Shown here piece after piece: positions 51,402-58,950 of a stretch of DNA of 64,000 bases. The DNA is from Streptomyces sp. H27-H5. Its GTDB lineage: Bacteria; Actinomycetota; Actinomycetes; Streptomycetales; Streptomycetaceae. Numbering within the stretch: the first letter of the stretch is position 1; every line of letters begins with the position of its first letter. The DNA lies in the NCBI RefSeq assembly GCF_026627505.1, contig NZ_JAPNLK010000051.1, positions 1 to 64,000 of the forward strand. The letters run 5' to 3'. The position numbers were made by a program, and so were the translations under genes. Below the pieces are notes generated by a model. That model ran no database searches and was not told where the DNA came from. It worked only from the letters and a program-made list of their open reading frames with translations.

Positions 51402-51923
51402 GTGAGAGCGTTGAACAAGTGGTTGGCCACACACCTGTGGGCCCAGGCGTTGTTCATGGTCGCGATCGGTGCGGGGGTGATCCTGCTCCTCAGCCCCGGA
51501 CGGTCCCCGATGGAGGCCGTCGTACGTGCCGCGGTGGGTGCCGTGGGGGCGCTGGGCGTCCTGTTCCTCGCCCGCCGCCGCGAGCGCCGTGCGGCCGGGG
51601 GCGTCTCCAACGAGGAGTACGCGTCGCTGGACGACCGACTGCGCCACGGCGAGGTCCCCGAATCGGCCGACGAACGGGCTGACATGGGGCGCCTGGTCCA
51701 GGAGAGGCTGCGGGCGACCCGGCACCGTCGTGTGGCGCTGGCGTTCCTGGCCCTGATGTTCACGGCCATCGTGGTCCTGGTGGGGTTCACGGCCGGTGGC
51801 CTTCAGACCGTGGTCTTCGCGGTCTTCGCGGCGGGCTTCCTGGGCTGGATGGCATGGACCGCCACTCGGCAGCACCGCGTTCTGCGGAAGATGGCGGCCA
51901 CCCTCGACGTCCGGCCCCGGTGA
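51402..51923 (+). CDS. Four-TM hypothetical membrane protein
   Basis: This 173-residue protein starts at GTG 51402 behind GGGGGAG. It has two N-terminal helices (about 14-30 and 40-57), a charged cytoplasmic loop (60-108, RERRAAGG to RATRHRR) and two C-terminal helices. No family is recognised. A 16-bp inverted repeat begins just downstream. Confidence 0.7.
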   Translation: MRALNKWLATHLWAQALFMVAIGAGVILLLSPGRSPMEAVVRAAVGAVGALGVLFLARRRERRAAGGVSNEEYASLDDRLRHGEVPESADERADMGRLVQERLRATRHRRVALAFLALMFTAIVVLVGFTAGGLQTVVFAVFAAGFLGWMAWTATRQHRVLRKMAATLDVRPR

Positions 51924-51932
51924 CGGGGAGCC

Positions 51933-52010
51933 GCAGGCCCGTCTTCCCCTCGAAAGAAAAAGCGCGAGTGCGGGGTGTGAGAACGCGTCGCATGGGAAGA
52001 CGGGCCCTGC
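51933..52010. repeat. Long-spaced 16-bp inverted repeat upstream of sigma gene
   Basis: GCAGGCCCGTCTTCCC (51933-51948) pairs with 51994-52010 with one bulged base, enclosing 45 nt that start with an A-rich run. It lies between a plus-strand stop and the sigma-factor start, so it may be a terminator, an attenuator in the sigma leader, or the ends of a tiny element. Confidence 0.6.
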
Positions 52011-52040
52011 AAGTCATCCGTCCAGGGGAGGAACGGTTCC

Positions 52041-52952
52041 ATGTCCCACGCCGCCGCAGTTGTCAGCCCCGCTCTCGATGTGCAGGTCGTGCCGCCTGTC
52101 GGGTCGGTGGTCGAGGGTTCCGGTTCGTCGGTGTTGCCGCGGATCGATGACGCGCGTGCGGTGGCGCCTTCGGACGCGCGGGAGTTGTCGCGTCTGTTCC
52201 TGGTGCGGTTGCGGTCGTTGGAGGAGGGGACGCGCGAGTACCAGTACGCGCGGAACACGTTGATCGAGATGAACATCTCGTTGGTGAACTTCGCGGCCCG
52301 GCGTTTTCGGGGGCGTGCCACCGGGGGTGGTGGGATCGAGTTGGACGACATCATCCAGGTCGGGACGATCGGTCTGATCAAGGCGATCGACCGGTTCGAT
52401 CCGGAGCGTGAGGTGGAGTTCTCCACGTTGGCGTTGCCGTTCATCACGGGGGAGATCAAGCGGTTCTTCCGTGACACGACGTGGGCGGTGCATGTGCCGC
52501 GTCGGTTGCAGGAGCTGCGGACGGAGCTGGCCAAGAGCCAGGAGGCGTTGACGGAGGTGTTCGGTCGGGCGCCGACGGTTCGGGAGCTGGCCGAGCATCT
52601 GGAGTTGTCGGAGGAGCAGGTCGTCGAGGGCATGGTGGCGGCCAACGGTTACACGAGCGGGTCGATCGACGAGTCGACGTCCTCGGGGAGCCGGCCGTCC
52701 GCGCAGCCGCGTTCGTTGGCCGACACCGTGGGTGACGTGGATCCCGCGATGGAGCTGTTCGAGGACTTCCACACGTTGGCTCCGCTCCTGAAGGACCTGG
52801 CGCCGCGGGATCGGCAGATCCTGTCGATGCGGTTCGGGCAGGAGAAGACCCAGGCCGAGATCGGCGCCGAACTCGGCATCTCCCAGATGCAGGTCTCCCG
52901 CCTCCTGACCCGCACCCTCACCCGCCTGCGCACCGGAATGCTCGCCGGCTAA
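52041..52952 (+). CDS. SigB/SigF/SigG-family RNA polymerase sigma factor
   Basis: This 303-residue sigma factor has region 2 (ELDDIIQVGTIGLIKAIDRFD), region 3 (VHVPRRLQELRTELAK) and a region 4 helix-turn-helix (AEIGAELGISQMQVSRLL). Streptomyces members direct stress or sporulation genes under anti-sigma kinase control, and the RsbW-like protein at 14873 could be such a kinase. The coding style is odd: from about 52080 to 52830 it is rich in TTG leucines and G or T third positions, then switches to typical C-ending codons. It starts at ATG 52041 after GGGAGGAA. Confidence 0.85.
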   Translation: MSHAAAVVSPALDVQVVPPVGSVVEGSGSSVLPRIDDARAVAPSDARELSRLFLVRLRSLEEGTREYQYARNTLIEMNISLVNFAARRFRGRATGGGGIELDDIIQVGTIGLIKAIDRFDPEREVEFSTLALPFITGEIKRFFRDTTWAVHVPRRLQELRTELAKSQEALTEVFGRAPTVRELAEHLELSEEQVVEGMVAANGYTSGSIDESTSSGSRPSAQPRSLADTVGDVDPAMELFEDFHTLAPLLKDLAPRDRQILSMRFGQEKTQAEIGAELGISQMQVSRLLTRTLTRLRTGMLAG

Positions 52953-53038
52953 AGAGCCCGCGACACACACCCATCCGACCGCGGTCGAGCTCCGAATCAC
53001 GCCGTGAGGGGCTCTTGGAACCGGCCCCCACCTCCACC

Positions 53039-53068
53039 GTCGGGGCGCGGCGCGACCCGCGCCCCGAC
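53039..53068. terminator. Bidirectional 12-bp-stem terminator
   Basis: Arms GTCGGGGCGCGG/CCGCGCCCCGAC with loop CGCGAC lie between the convergent sigma and thpR genes. Confidence 0.75.
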
Positions 53069-53106
53069 GGCACCCCGCATCGGCCGAGAACGTCGCCCGG
53101 GACCGG

Positions 53107-53688
53107 TCAGTGCCCGTCGAAGCTCCACGACTCGATGTCGCGGTAGTGGATCGCCCCCGGGCCGCGCCCGATGTTGCTGCCCACCAGGTGAAGGCGTTCC
53201 GTCTGCCAGGGACGACCGGTGAACCCGGCGAGTTCGGCGGCCACCTTCACGACGCTGGAGGGGTCGTCGCGGCGGGATCGGGCCAGCGTCAGATGAGGCC
53301 GCAACGGCCGCTCCTCGAAGTCCACGCCGCACTCCCGGGCCAGGGCGCGCACCTCGGTGGCGAGTCCGTGCAGCCCCTCCAGGTCCCCCTCGATCCCGCT
53401 CCACAGCACCCGCTCGTCGAAGTGCCCGCCGCCGCGCATGGCCAGGCGCAGGGGTCGACGCACAGCGGCCAACGCGGCGAGCGGCGGCCGCAGCAGCGGC
53501 ACGGTCGAGGCCGGTAGCTCCCCGAGGAACGCCAAGGTGATGTGCCAGTCCTCGATGCGGTTCCACCGCATGCGCGGGTACGCCTCGTAGGCGGGCCGCA
53601 GTTCCCGCGCCAGCTCGTCCTTCGCCTCGTCGGGCGGGGCGAGCGCCATGAACACGCGGACGGTCGAGCCCTGAGTCTGTTCCTTCAC
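53107..53688 (-). CDS. thpR: RNA 2',3'-cyclic phosphodiesterase (2H family)
   Basis: This 193-residue 2H phosphoesterase has its paired HxTx motifs at HITLAFLGEL and HLTLARSRR. It opens 2',3'-cyclic phosphates on RNA ends. The length is typical of ThpR/LigT. GTG 53688 is used; a GTG at 53655, just ahead of FMALAPPDE, is a strong alternative because neither has a convincing ribosome site. It converges on the sigma gene. Confidence 0.8.
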   Translation of the reverse strand: MKEQTQGSTVRVFMALAPPDEAKDELARELRPAYEAYPRMRWNRIEDWHITLAFLGELPASTVPLLRPPLAALAAVRRPLRLAMRGGGHFDERVLWSGIEGDLEGLHGLATEVRALARECGVDFEERPLRPHLTLARSRRDDPSSVVKVAAELAGFTGRPWQTERLHLVGSNIGRGPGAIHYRDIESWSFDGH

Positions 53689-53732
53689 GTAGGAATTGGT
53701 ACCACCGGCCACCCGGCCGGTCGGGGGCGGGG

Positions 53733-55142
53733 TCAGTTGCCCGACAGGGTGTCCTGGAGCCAGTCGAAGACGACCTCGCAGTGCAGCTGTGGGGCCATGG
53801 GGGAGCAGTGGAGCTGCGCGCCCTCCGCGGCGGTCAGCTTCAGGTAGTCCTTGGGCGAGGTGAGCTTGTCGTACATCTGGCGCGGCTGGCCGGGGTAGAA
53901 CTGCTCGTCGTCGTAGTCCAGGACCAGGGTCGGTGCCTTGATCCGGCTGACGACCGAGGTGATCGCCAGTGCCTGGATGCGGGTCGCGGGGGTGTAGAAG
54001 TCGGTGAACAGCTTGCCCTGCCGGGCTTGGAGCATCGCCGGGATCGAAAAGGGCTCGAAGCGCTTCTTCATCACGGCGGCGGCGTCCGGAGGGAGCTCGG
54101 GAACGACCTTCTTGTTCCAGATGTCGTTCGTCTCCTCCTTGTCGCCCGTGAGGATCTCCCGGATCTCGGGCGGGAAACCCAGCCACGGTTCGACACAGCC
54201 CGGCATGGCCACGAGCGCGGCGATCCGGTGCTCGAAGGCCGCCGCCCGGGGAGCGAGATCGCCCGCCATGCTCAGACCGGTCAGAGCGATCTTGCCGGGG
54301 TCCACGTTGGGGCGGGCGGACAGCCAGTCGACGAGCGGGGTGACGACCTTCTCCCAGGTGGGGGTGAACACCACCCGGTCGACGAAGAGCAGTTGTCCCT
54401 GCCCCGGCCCGTCGTAGACGAGTGCGTTCCAACCGCGTGCGAGCGCGGCCGGTACTCCGTAGGTCCACATGTCGACGTTCTGCCCGTCGCTCCCGTTGGT
54501 GAGGATCACGGTGGGGCGGGGAGCGTTCGACTCGTCGGGGCGGAAGAACCACACCGGCAGCGGCGTCGTGCCGTACGGGACCGAGGCCTTGACCGGGGCG
54601 GGCTCGCACCGGTCGCAGAAGGCGTCCCAGGCACCGCGTCCCGACGTGTACAGCTGCTCCTCGGACCCCGGATCCTTCGAACCGAGGACGAAGAACAGCG
54701 CCTGCCCGTAGTACTGGGCGGCGCGCAAGGCCCGGAACCGCTTGGTCTGGTCGTCCGCCGGAGCGCCCGGCGGCGGTTTCAGGAGCTTGTCGCCGAGCTT
54801 GCGGAACGTGTCGACGTACGTCTGCGCGGAGAGGCCGGCCTGGTTGATCGCGTTCACGGCGGTGAGGACCTCGCCGACCTCACTGGCCCCGGCCCCGGCG
54901 GCACCCAGCGCGAGGAGACCGTTGAAGTTGTACGCCGGGTCCTTGAAGAGCGTCATCGCACCGGGAGTGGGGTCCTCCGCGGCCGGGCGGGGCGAGGCGG
55001 AGCCGCTGAACGTGGCCGCCGGAGCGCCGCTCTCGCCCCCCGGAGCGCAGCCCGCGGCGAGCGCCGCCCCCGCCCCCGCGCCGGCGACGAGGAGGGCACG
55101 GCGAGTGGGACCGGACTCGTGGTGGGGTGGTGCGTACGTCAT
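53733..55142 (-). CDS. Exported alpha/beta hydrolase (Tat lipoprotein)
   Basis: This 469-residue protein has a twin-arginine start (GPTRRALLVAGAGAG) and a lipobox LAAGC, so it is probably a Tat-exported lipoprotein. Its alpha/beta-hydrolase domain has the nucleophile elbow GLSMAG, with a late histidine in GAQLHCSP as probable base. The size and DGPGQGQ motif recall dipeptidyl-aminopeptidase/acylaminoacyl-peptidase-like or FrsA-like esterases. The substrate is unknown. Confidence 0.8.
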   Translation of the reverse strand: MTYAPPHHESGPTRRALLVAGAGAGAALAAGCAPGGESGAPAATFSGSASPRPAAEDPTPGAMTLFKDPAYNFNGLLALGAAGAGASEVGEVLTAVNAINQAGLSAQTYVDTFRKLGDKLLKPPPGAPADDQTKRFRALRAAQYYGQALFFVLGSKDPGSEEQLYTSGRGAWDAFCDRCEPAPVKASVPYGTTPLPVWFFRPDESNAPRPTVILTNGSDGQNVDMWTYGVPAALARGWNALVYDGPGQGQLLFVDRVVFTPTWEKVVTPLVDWLSARPNVDPGKIALTGLSMAGDLAPRAAAFEHRIAALVAMPGCVEPWLGFPPEIREILTGDKEETNDIWNKKVVPELPPDAAAVMKKRFEPFSIPAMLQARQGKLFTDFYTPATRIQALAITSVVSRIKAPTLVLDYDDEQFYPGQPRQMYDKLTSPKDYLKLTAAEGAQLHCSPMAPQLHCEVVFDWLQDTLSGN

Positions 55143-55725
55143 ACCAGCGGAACGTAGCCCCGACGCGGCGGGGCGACATCTCGTCCTGCCTCCGAACGGC
55201 CCACACCCCGCCGTCCACGGCGATCCCGTCGGCCGATGTCGTGGCTGGTCACAGCCGTGTGCTCGCCCTGGGACCGGATATCGCCCGGAGGGGTGCAGGG
55301 GGTGGACACCCGGGGCGGCGAGAAGGGGCGCCCACGTGGGCCGCACGACGCCCTGACCGCCCGCCCCACGCCCTGCCCGGCCGCGCCCCGACGAGGAGTC
55401 GCGGGCCCGGCCGGGTGTTCGGATCGTCCCGATCCGGCCAAGCTGAATGACCGTCCGATGAACCGCGCGCGGCCGGCAGCAGGTCAGAAGCCTCAGGACG
55501 GCACGTCATGCCCATGGTCACCCCGTGTTGACGCACCACTACGGAGCGCGCACATCCCCCCTGAGCTGCCCGAACGGTCATTCGGTCTCCGGTATTCGAA
55601 CGGTGTGTCCGTAAAGCGGCCATCGATGTGCAATGGCCCTTCAGATCAGACAGGGTTGACCTCATCGAAGCGCGATAGTGCAAATAATCGTCGTGCTCAA
55701 CCTTTGAATCGAAAGTGAGCTAGTC
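55143..55725. other. 583-bp upstream region of the subtilisin-inhibitor gene
   Basis: No convincing gene is present. On the plus strand TTGACC at 55656-55661 lies about 18 bp before AT-rich GCAAATAAT, a plausible promoter for the inhibitor. The last 120 bp are much more AT-rich than the neighbourhood. Confidence 0.4.
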
Positions 55726-56148
55726 GTGCGTCACCGCTTCGCTGCTGTCTCTGCCGCTGCCCTCCTCAGCCTTGCCGGCGCCGCCGGCGCGGCAGAGGCG
55801 CAGCCCGCGAGCCTGTACGCCCCGTCCGCCATGGTCTTCACCCTCGCCCAGGGAGACGACTCCGCGGCGACCGTCGTCCGGGCGGCCACCCTCAGCTGCG
55901 CACCGAGCGCGCAGGGCACGCACCCCGACCCCAAGGCCGCCTGTACGGCCCTCAAAGCCACCGGTGGCTCCTTCGACCGCCTGCTGGCCGCCCCCAACCC
56001 CGGTCGTGCGTGTCCGATGAACTACGACCCGGTCACCGTCACCGCGGACGGCGTGTGGCAGGGCAGTCGCGTCGCCTGGAAGCACACCTTCTCCAACGCC
56101 TGCGTCATGTCCGCGACCCTGAACGGGAACGCCGTCTTCGCGTTCTGA
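55726..56148 (+). CDS. Subtilisin inhibitor-like (SSI-family) protein
   Basis: This 140-residue secreted inhibitor has a signal peptide (cleavage near AEAQP, residue 26) and the SSI fold: SLYAPSAMVFTL, LSCAPSAQGTHPDP, and the reactive-loop region ACPMNYDPV, with four cysteines for two disulfides. By alignment with SSI the P1 residue is the Met of CPM, which fits inhibition of subtilisin-type proteases. The start is GTG at 55726 with a weak ribosome site. In Streptomyces such inhibitors restrain the cell's own extracellular proteases. Confidence 0.9.
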   Translation: MRHRFAAVSAAALLSLAGAAGAAEAQPASLYAPSAMVFTLAQGDDSAATVVRAATLSCAPSAQGTHPDPKAACTALKATGGSFDRLLAAPNPGRACPMNYDPVTVTADGVWQGSRVAWKHTFSNACVMSATLNGNAVFAF

Positions 56149-56164
56149 CCCGACCCCGGCGGGC

Positions 56165-56185
56165 GGGCCTCGAAACGGGAGGCCC
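56165..56185 (+). terminator. Hairpin after the inhibitor gene
   Basis: GGGCCTC/GAGGCCC with a seven-base loop starts 16 bp past the stop. Confidence 0.55.
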
Positions 56186-56239
56186 CTCGCCGCATCCGGC
56201 CCGAGGCGCCCGCAGGCTCCACCGAGAAACCTTCGGGCG

Positions 56240-56587
56240 TCAGAGGTGGCCGAGCACGTTGACGACCCGGCCGTTGGGATCGCGGACCATGAAGCGCCGC
56301 ACTCCCCACTCCTCGTCCTGCAAGGGGTGGACGATCTCGGCGCCCTGCTCCAGCACGGCCGCGTGGACCGCGTCCACGTCGTCCACCTCGATGCTCATGT
56401 CGGGGTTGACCGGCGCGGTCTTGTCGGCGCTCATGAAGCTGATCTGCGCCGTCGGACTGGACGGCGAGGCGAGCGTCATGATCCAACCGTGGTTCATCAC
56501 CTCCTCGAAGCCCAACAGGCCGTAGAACTCACGGCTTTCCTGCGCGGCATCGGAAACGATGTTCGGCACGACACGGTGTACGGCCAT
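56240..56587 (-). CDS. VOC-family protein (glyoxalase/bleomycin-resistance fold)
   Basis: This 115-residue protein has the paired beta-alpha-beta-beta-beta modules of the VOC fold (FYGLLGFEEVMNHGW, and WGVRRFMVRDPNGRVVNVLGH). It could be a lyase, dioxygenase-like or ligand-binding protein, and the metal residues are only partly kept. ATG 56587 follows GTGGAG; a GTG 12 bases earlier is possible. It is 30 bp downstream of a small gene on the same strand. Confidence 0.75.
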   Translation of the reverse strand: MAVHRVVPNIVSDAAQESREFYGLLGFEEVMNHGWIMTLASPSSPTAQISFMSADKTAPVNPDMSIEVDDVDAVHAAVLEQGAEIVHPLQDEEWGVRRFMVRDPNGRVVNVLGHL

Positions 56588-56617
56588 CGACTGCTCCACA
56601 GTGAGTACGAAGGGGTG

Positions 56618-56860
56618 TCAGAGATCCGGAACGGCTTCGGTCGGCGAGGCGTCCGCGGGGGTGGCGGGTCGGGCGAGGCGGGAGCCGAGACGCGACCGCA
56701 TCTCGACCGCCGCGCCGCGGACATCGGCGTCCTGCCGGTCGTCGTCGAGGAAGCCGAGGAGGACCATCAGGGCCCGGGCCTCGTCCTCGCTGATCAGCTT
56801 GAGCCGTTGGCCGGTGACGCCGTCGAGCAGGATGTCGAGAAGTTCGAGAGTGTCGTCCAT
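56618..56860 (-). CDS. Small acidic hypothetical protein
   Basis: An 80-residue soluble protein beginning DDTLELLDILLDG, with a helical acidic N-terminal half and an Arg/Pro-rich C-terminus. No family is recognised. The position between two same-strand VOC genes with short gaps suggests one transcription unit. Confidence 0.55.
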   Translation of the reverse strand: MDDTLELLDILLDGVTGQRLKLISEDEARALMVLLGFLDDDRQDADVRGAAVEMRSRLGSRLARPATPADASPTEAVPDL

Positions 56861-56927
56861 GCAGGAAACAACGCCGCCCGGACCCGCCGCGTCACCACCC
56901 GAGGCCTGACGGGGTGACGCCCCCTCG

Positions 56928-57296
56928 TCAGCCACGGCTCGTGTCGATGACACAGAAACGGTTGCCGTCGGGGTCGGCGAGAACGACGAAGTCGGGGTCG
57001 GCGGGGTAGAGGTCCCAGTCGACCCGCTCGGCGCCCAGGGACACCAACCGGTCCACCTCGGCGGCCTGATCGGCCGCGTCCCGTGCGTACAGGTCCAGGT
57101 GGGTCCGCGGATGTTCCTGCGCCGGCGTCCGGCTCAGTCCGAGAGCGAGGGGAACCCCGACTCCCGACGCCGGTACCAGCACGACCCAGTCCTCCTTCAC
57201 CGCGTCGCGCGGCACATAGGCCAGAGCCCGCGTCCAGAACGCGACCGCACGCCGTACGTCCGACACACCCAACACGACCGATCCGATGTTCAACAT
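56928..57296 (-). CDS. VOC-family protein
   Basis: This 122-residue VOC-fold protein has segments VSDVRRAVAFWTRAL, HLDLYARDAADQAAEVDRLV and FVVLADPDGNRFCVID, as in the large actinobacterial glyoxalase-like group. The role is unknown. The start is ATG at 57296. It is the first of three small same-strand genes. Confidence 0.8.
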   Translation of the reverse strand: MLNIGSVVLGVSDVRRAVAFWTRALAYVPRDAVKEDWVVLVPASGVGVPLALGLSRTPAQEHPRTHLDLYARDAADQAAEVDRLVSLGAERVDWDLYPADPDFVVLADPDGNRFCVIDTSRG

Positions 57297-57370
57297 CCGC
57301 CGATTATCGCGCTGTTGCCGCCCTCGCGCTCCGGGGACACCGCATCGTGGCGTCCCGCCTCGCGGAAGAG

Positions 57371-57432
57371 CGACACGCACGCAGAGGAGCCTCCCACCCT
57401 TCGGGGTGGGAGGCTCCTCTGCGTGCGTGTCG
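57371..57432 (-). terminator. 29-bp perfect stem with UUCG tetraloop
   Basis: Arms of 29 nt (57371-57399, 57404-57432) match exactly around TTCG closed by C-G, one of the most stable RNA loops. It lies about 150 bp past the rodlin stop and just upstream of the VOC gene, so it probably terminates the rodlin transcript and insulates the next unit. Confidence 0.7.
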
Positions 57433-57579
57433 ATGGTCACCCCGCCCGAACAACCCCGCGCGCGGCGCGTGGTGCGCGCCGACAAACGAGGCGAAGCCGT
57501 GGGATCGGGATGGGTAAGCCGGGGCCTCGTGGGCACTCGCGCAGGCGTCGGGGGCCCCGGCCGGTGGGGGAGCGGTGCC

Positions 57580-57993
57580 TCAGCTGCCGGCCGACAGGTT
57601 GCCGGACAGGACCGGGATGTTGTCCAGGATGTGCGAGAGCGGCTCGTCGCCCTTGGCCTGGGTGGAGTTCTCGGTGCACTGCTGGTTCTGCGGGTTGGAC
57701 AGGACGTTGACGTCCTGGACACCGACGTTGGCGAGCACGGCCACCAGCGACTGGGCGTTGACCTTGGCCGGCAGGCCGATGCAGGGCTTGTTCAGGGTGC
57801 CCTGGACGAGGCTGAGCTGCGGGCTCTGGTCGCCGGCGGTCTTCTGGTTGCCGTAGATCTGCGAGGCGCCGTTGCCGTTCACGGTGTTGACGCCGTTGTC
57901 GTTGCCGATGGCCATGGCCGGGGCGGCCACTGCGGCGCCCGCGCCGAGGATGGAGGCGGTGGCGGCGGCGGTGGCCATCATCTTCTTAATCAT
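57580..57993 (-). CDS. rdlA: Rodlin (spore-surface protein)
   Basis: This 137-residue exported protein matches the rodlin family by its MIKK start, signal peptide (cleavage near AMAIG, residue 28), Gly/Asn-rich NGNGASQ stretch, and the conserved SLVQGTLNKPCI and NPQNQQCTENSTQAK blocks with two cysteines. Rodlins pair with chaplins to form the rodlet layer on aerial hyphae and spores. Genomes usually carry two divergent rdl genes, but only one is visible here. An overlapping ATG three bases earlier (57996) is an alternative start. Whether it is rdlA or rdlB cannot be told. Confidence 0.85.
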   Translation of the reverse strand: MIKKMMATAAATASILGAGAAVAAPAMAIGNDNGVNTVNGNGASQIYGNQKTAGDQSPQLSLVQGTLNKPCIGLPAKVNAQSLVAVLANVGVQDVNVLSNPQNQQCTENSTQAKGDEPLSHILDNIPVLSGNLSAGS

Positions 57994-58158
57994 CATTGAT
58001 CTCTCTGGTGCACGAGTGGACGGTGACAAGTGCCTTGATCAACGCGTGGACCCCGCACAGGTTTCGCCGGTTTCCCCGGTTCACCCGTTCAGCCGCAGAT
58101 CTGCTCCTTCGACACCTCGGGCGGCCCCTCATCAGCCCGCCGCCGTGCCGAACTCCCG

Positions 58159-58764
58159 TCACGGGCCTCGCCAGAGGTTGGCGAAGGCCGAGTTCTCGAT
58201 GGTCCGCCTCTGACGTACGGCCTCCAGCTCCATGACCGCGTCGTTGACGACCGCCAACACGGTCGTCACCGCTTCGTCGTCGAGGTTCGGCTCGTCCTCG
58301 GACTGCCCGCTCTCGATGCCCACGACCGAGGCGAGGGCGACGAGGACCGGCTCGGCGGCCTCCCACCGGCTCAAGGCCCGGCTCCGGGAAGGCGAATCGA
58401 CCAGTTCCAGGCGGTCGGCGCCGAAGGGCGACAACCCCCCTCGCCGCGGGGCCAGTTGACCGTCCTTCTCCAGGGCGTCCTGGTAACTCCCGGAGAGGTC
58501 GCCGCCCCTGCGCCACAGCCACTCCTCGACCCGCTCGTGGGGCACCTGGCGAACGAGGTGCTCCGCCGCTTCGCCGAGGAGGCGGTCATCCGGCTGCGGG
58601 TCCCCCTCCGGCACGATCCGGTCGCCGTCCAGGACGACGGCCCCGGCGCCGAGGAGGTCGATCAGCTCGGCGCCCGCGAGCGCGAGCGACAGGTCGCCCT
58701 GTCCCACGGGCTGGTTCACCTGCCGCTCCATGGCCAGGAAGAACAGGTCTTTCGCTGTTGTCAT
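58159..58764 (-). CDS. GPP34/GOLPH3-family phosphoprotein
   Basis: This 201-residue cytosolic protein has the GPP34 start TAKDLFFLAM, the GQGDLSLALAGAELIDL helix and a basic, Arg-rich C-terminal helix (RQRRTIEN). In eukaryotes the family binds phosphatidylinositol-4-phosphate, and in Streptomyces it is expanded with unknown roles. A terminator precedes the next upstream gene, so it appears monocistronic. Confidence 0.85.
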   Translation of the reverse strand: MTTAKDLFFLAMERQVNQPVGQGDLSLALAGAELIDLLGAGAVVLDGDRIVPEGDPQPDDRLLGEAAEHLVRQVPHERVEEWLWRRGGDLSGSYQDALEKDGQLAPRRGGLSPFGADRLELVDSPSRSRALSRWEAAEPVLVALASVVGIESGQSEDEPNLDDEAVTTVLAVVNDAVMELEAVRQRRTIENSAFANLWRGP

Positions 58765-58820
58765 GAACGGATCCCCTCGAAGTCTCGGCAGTGAGTCGCC
58801 GCCACCCGGCCGGCCCGATG

Positions 58821-58848
58821 CGCGGGAGCCTCGAAACAGGCTCCCGCG
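58821..58848 (-). terminator. Terminator of the aminopeptidase gene
   Basis: Eleven-bp arms CGCGGGAGCCT/AGGCTCCCGCG with loop CGAAAC lie 102 bp past the stop at 58951. Confidence 0.6.
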
Positions 58849-58950
58849 CGTGGAGTTCCAGTATGGCTCCTCACCCTTCCCGCGGGGGCGAGGACGGCGC
58901 GGGACGGGACGGCTTCGGGAACGGGCGAGCGCCGAGGAGGCCGGACCGGC

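Noticed and set aside
55490..55560. A roughly 20-codon minus-strand frame that might be a leader peptide
   Set aside because: It has a weak ribosome site and no downstream biosynthetic gene that such a leader would control.
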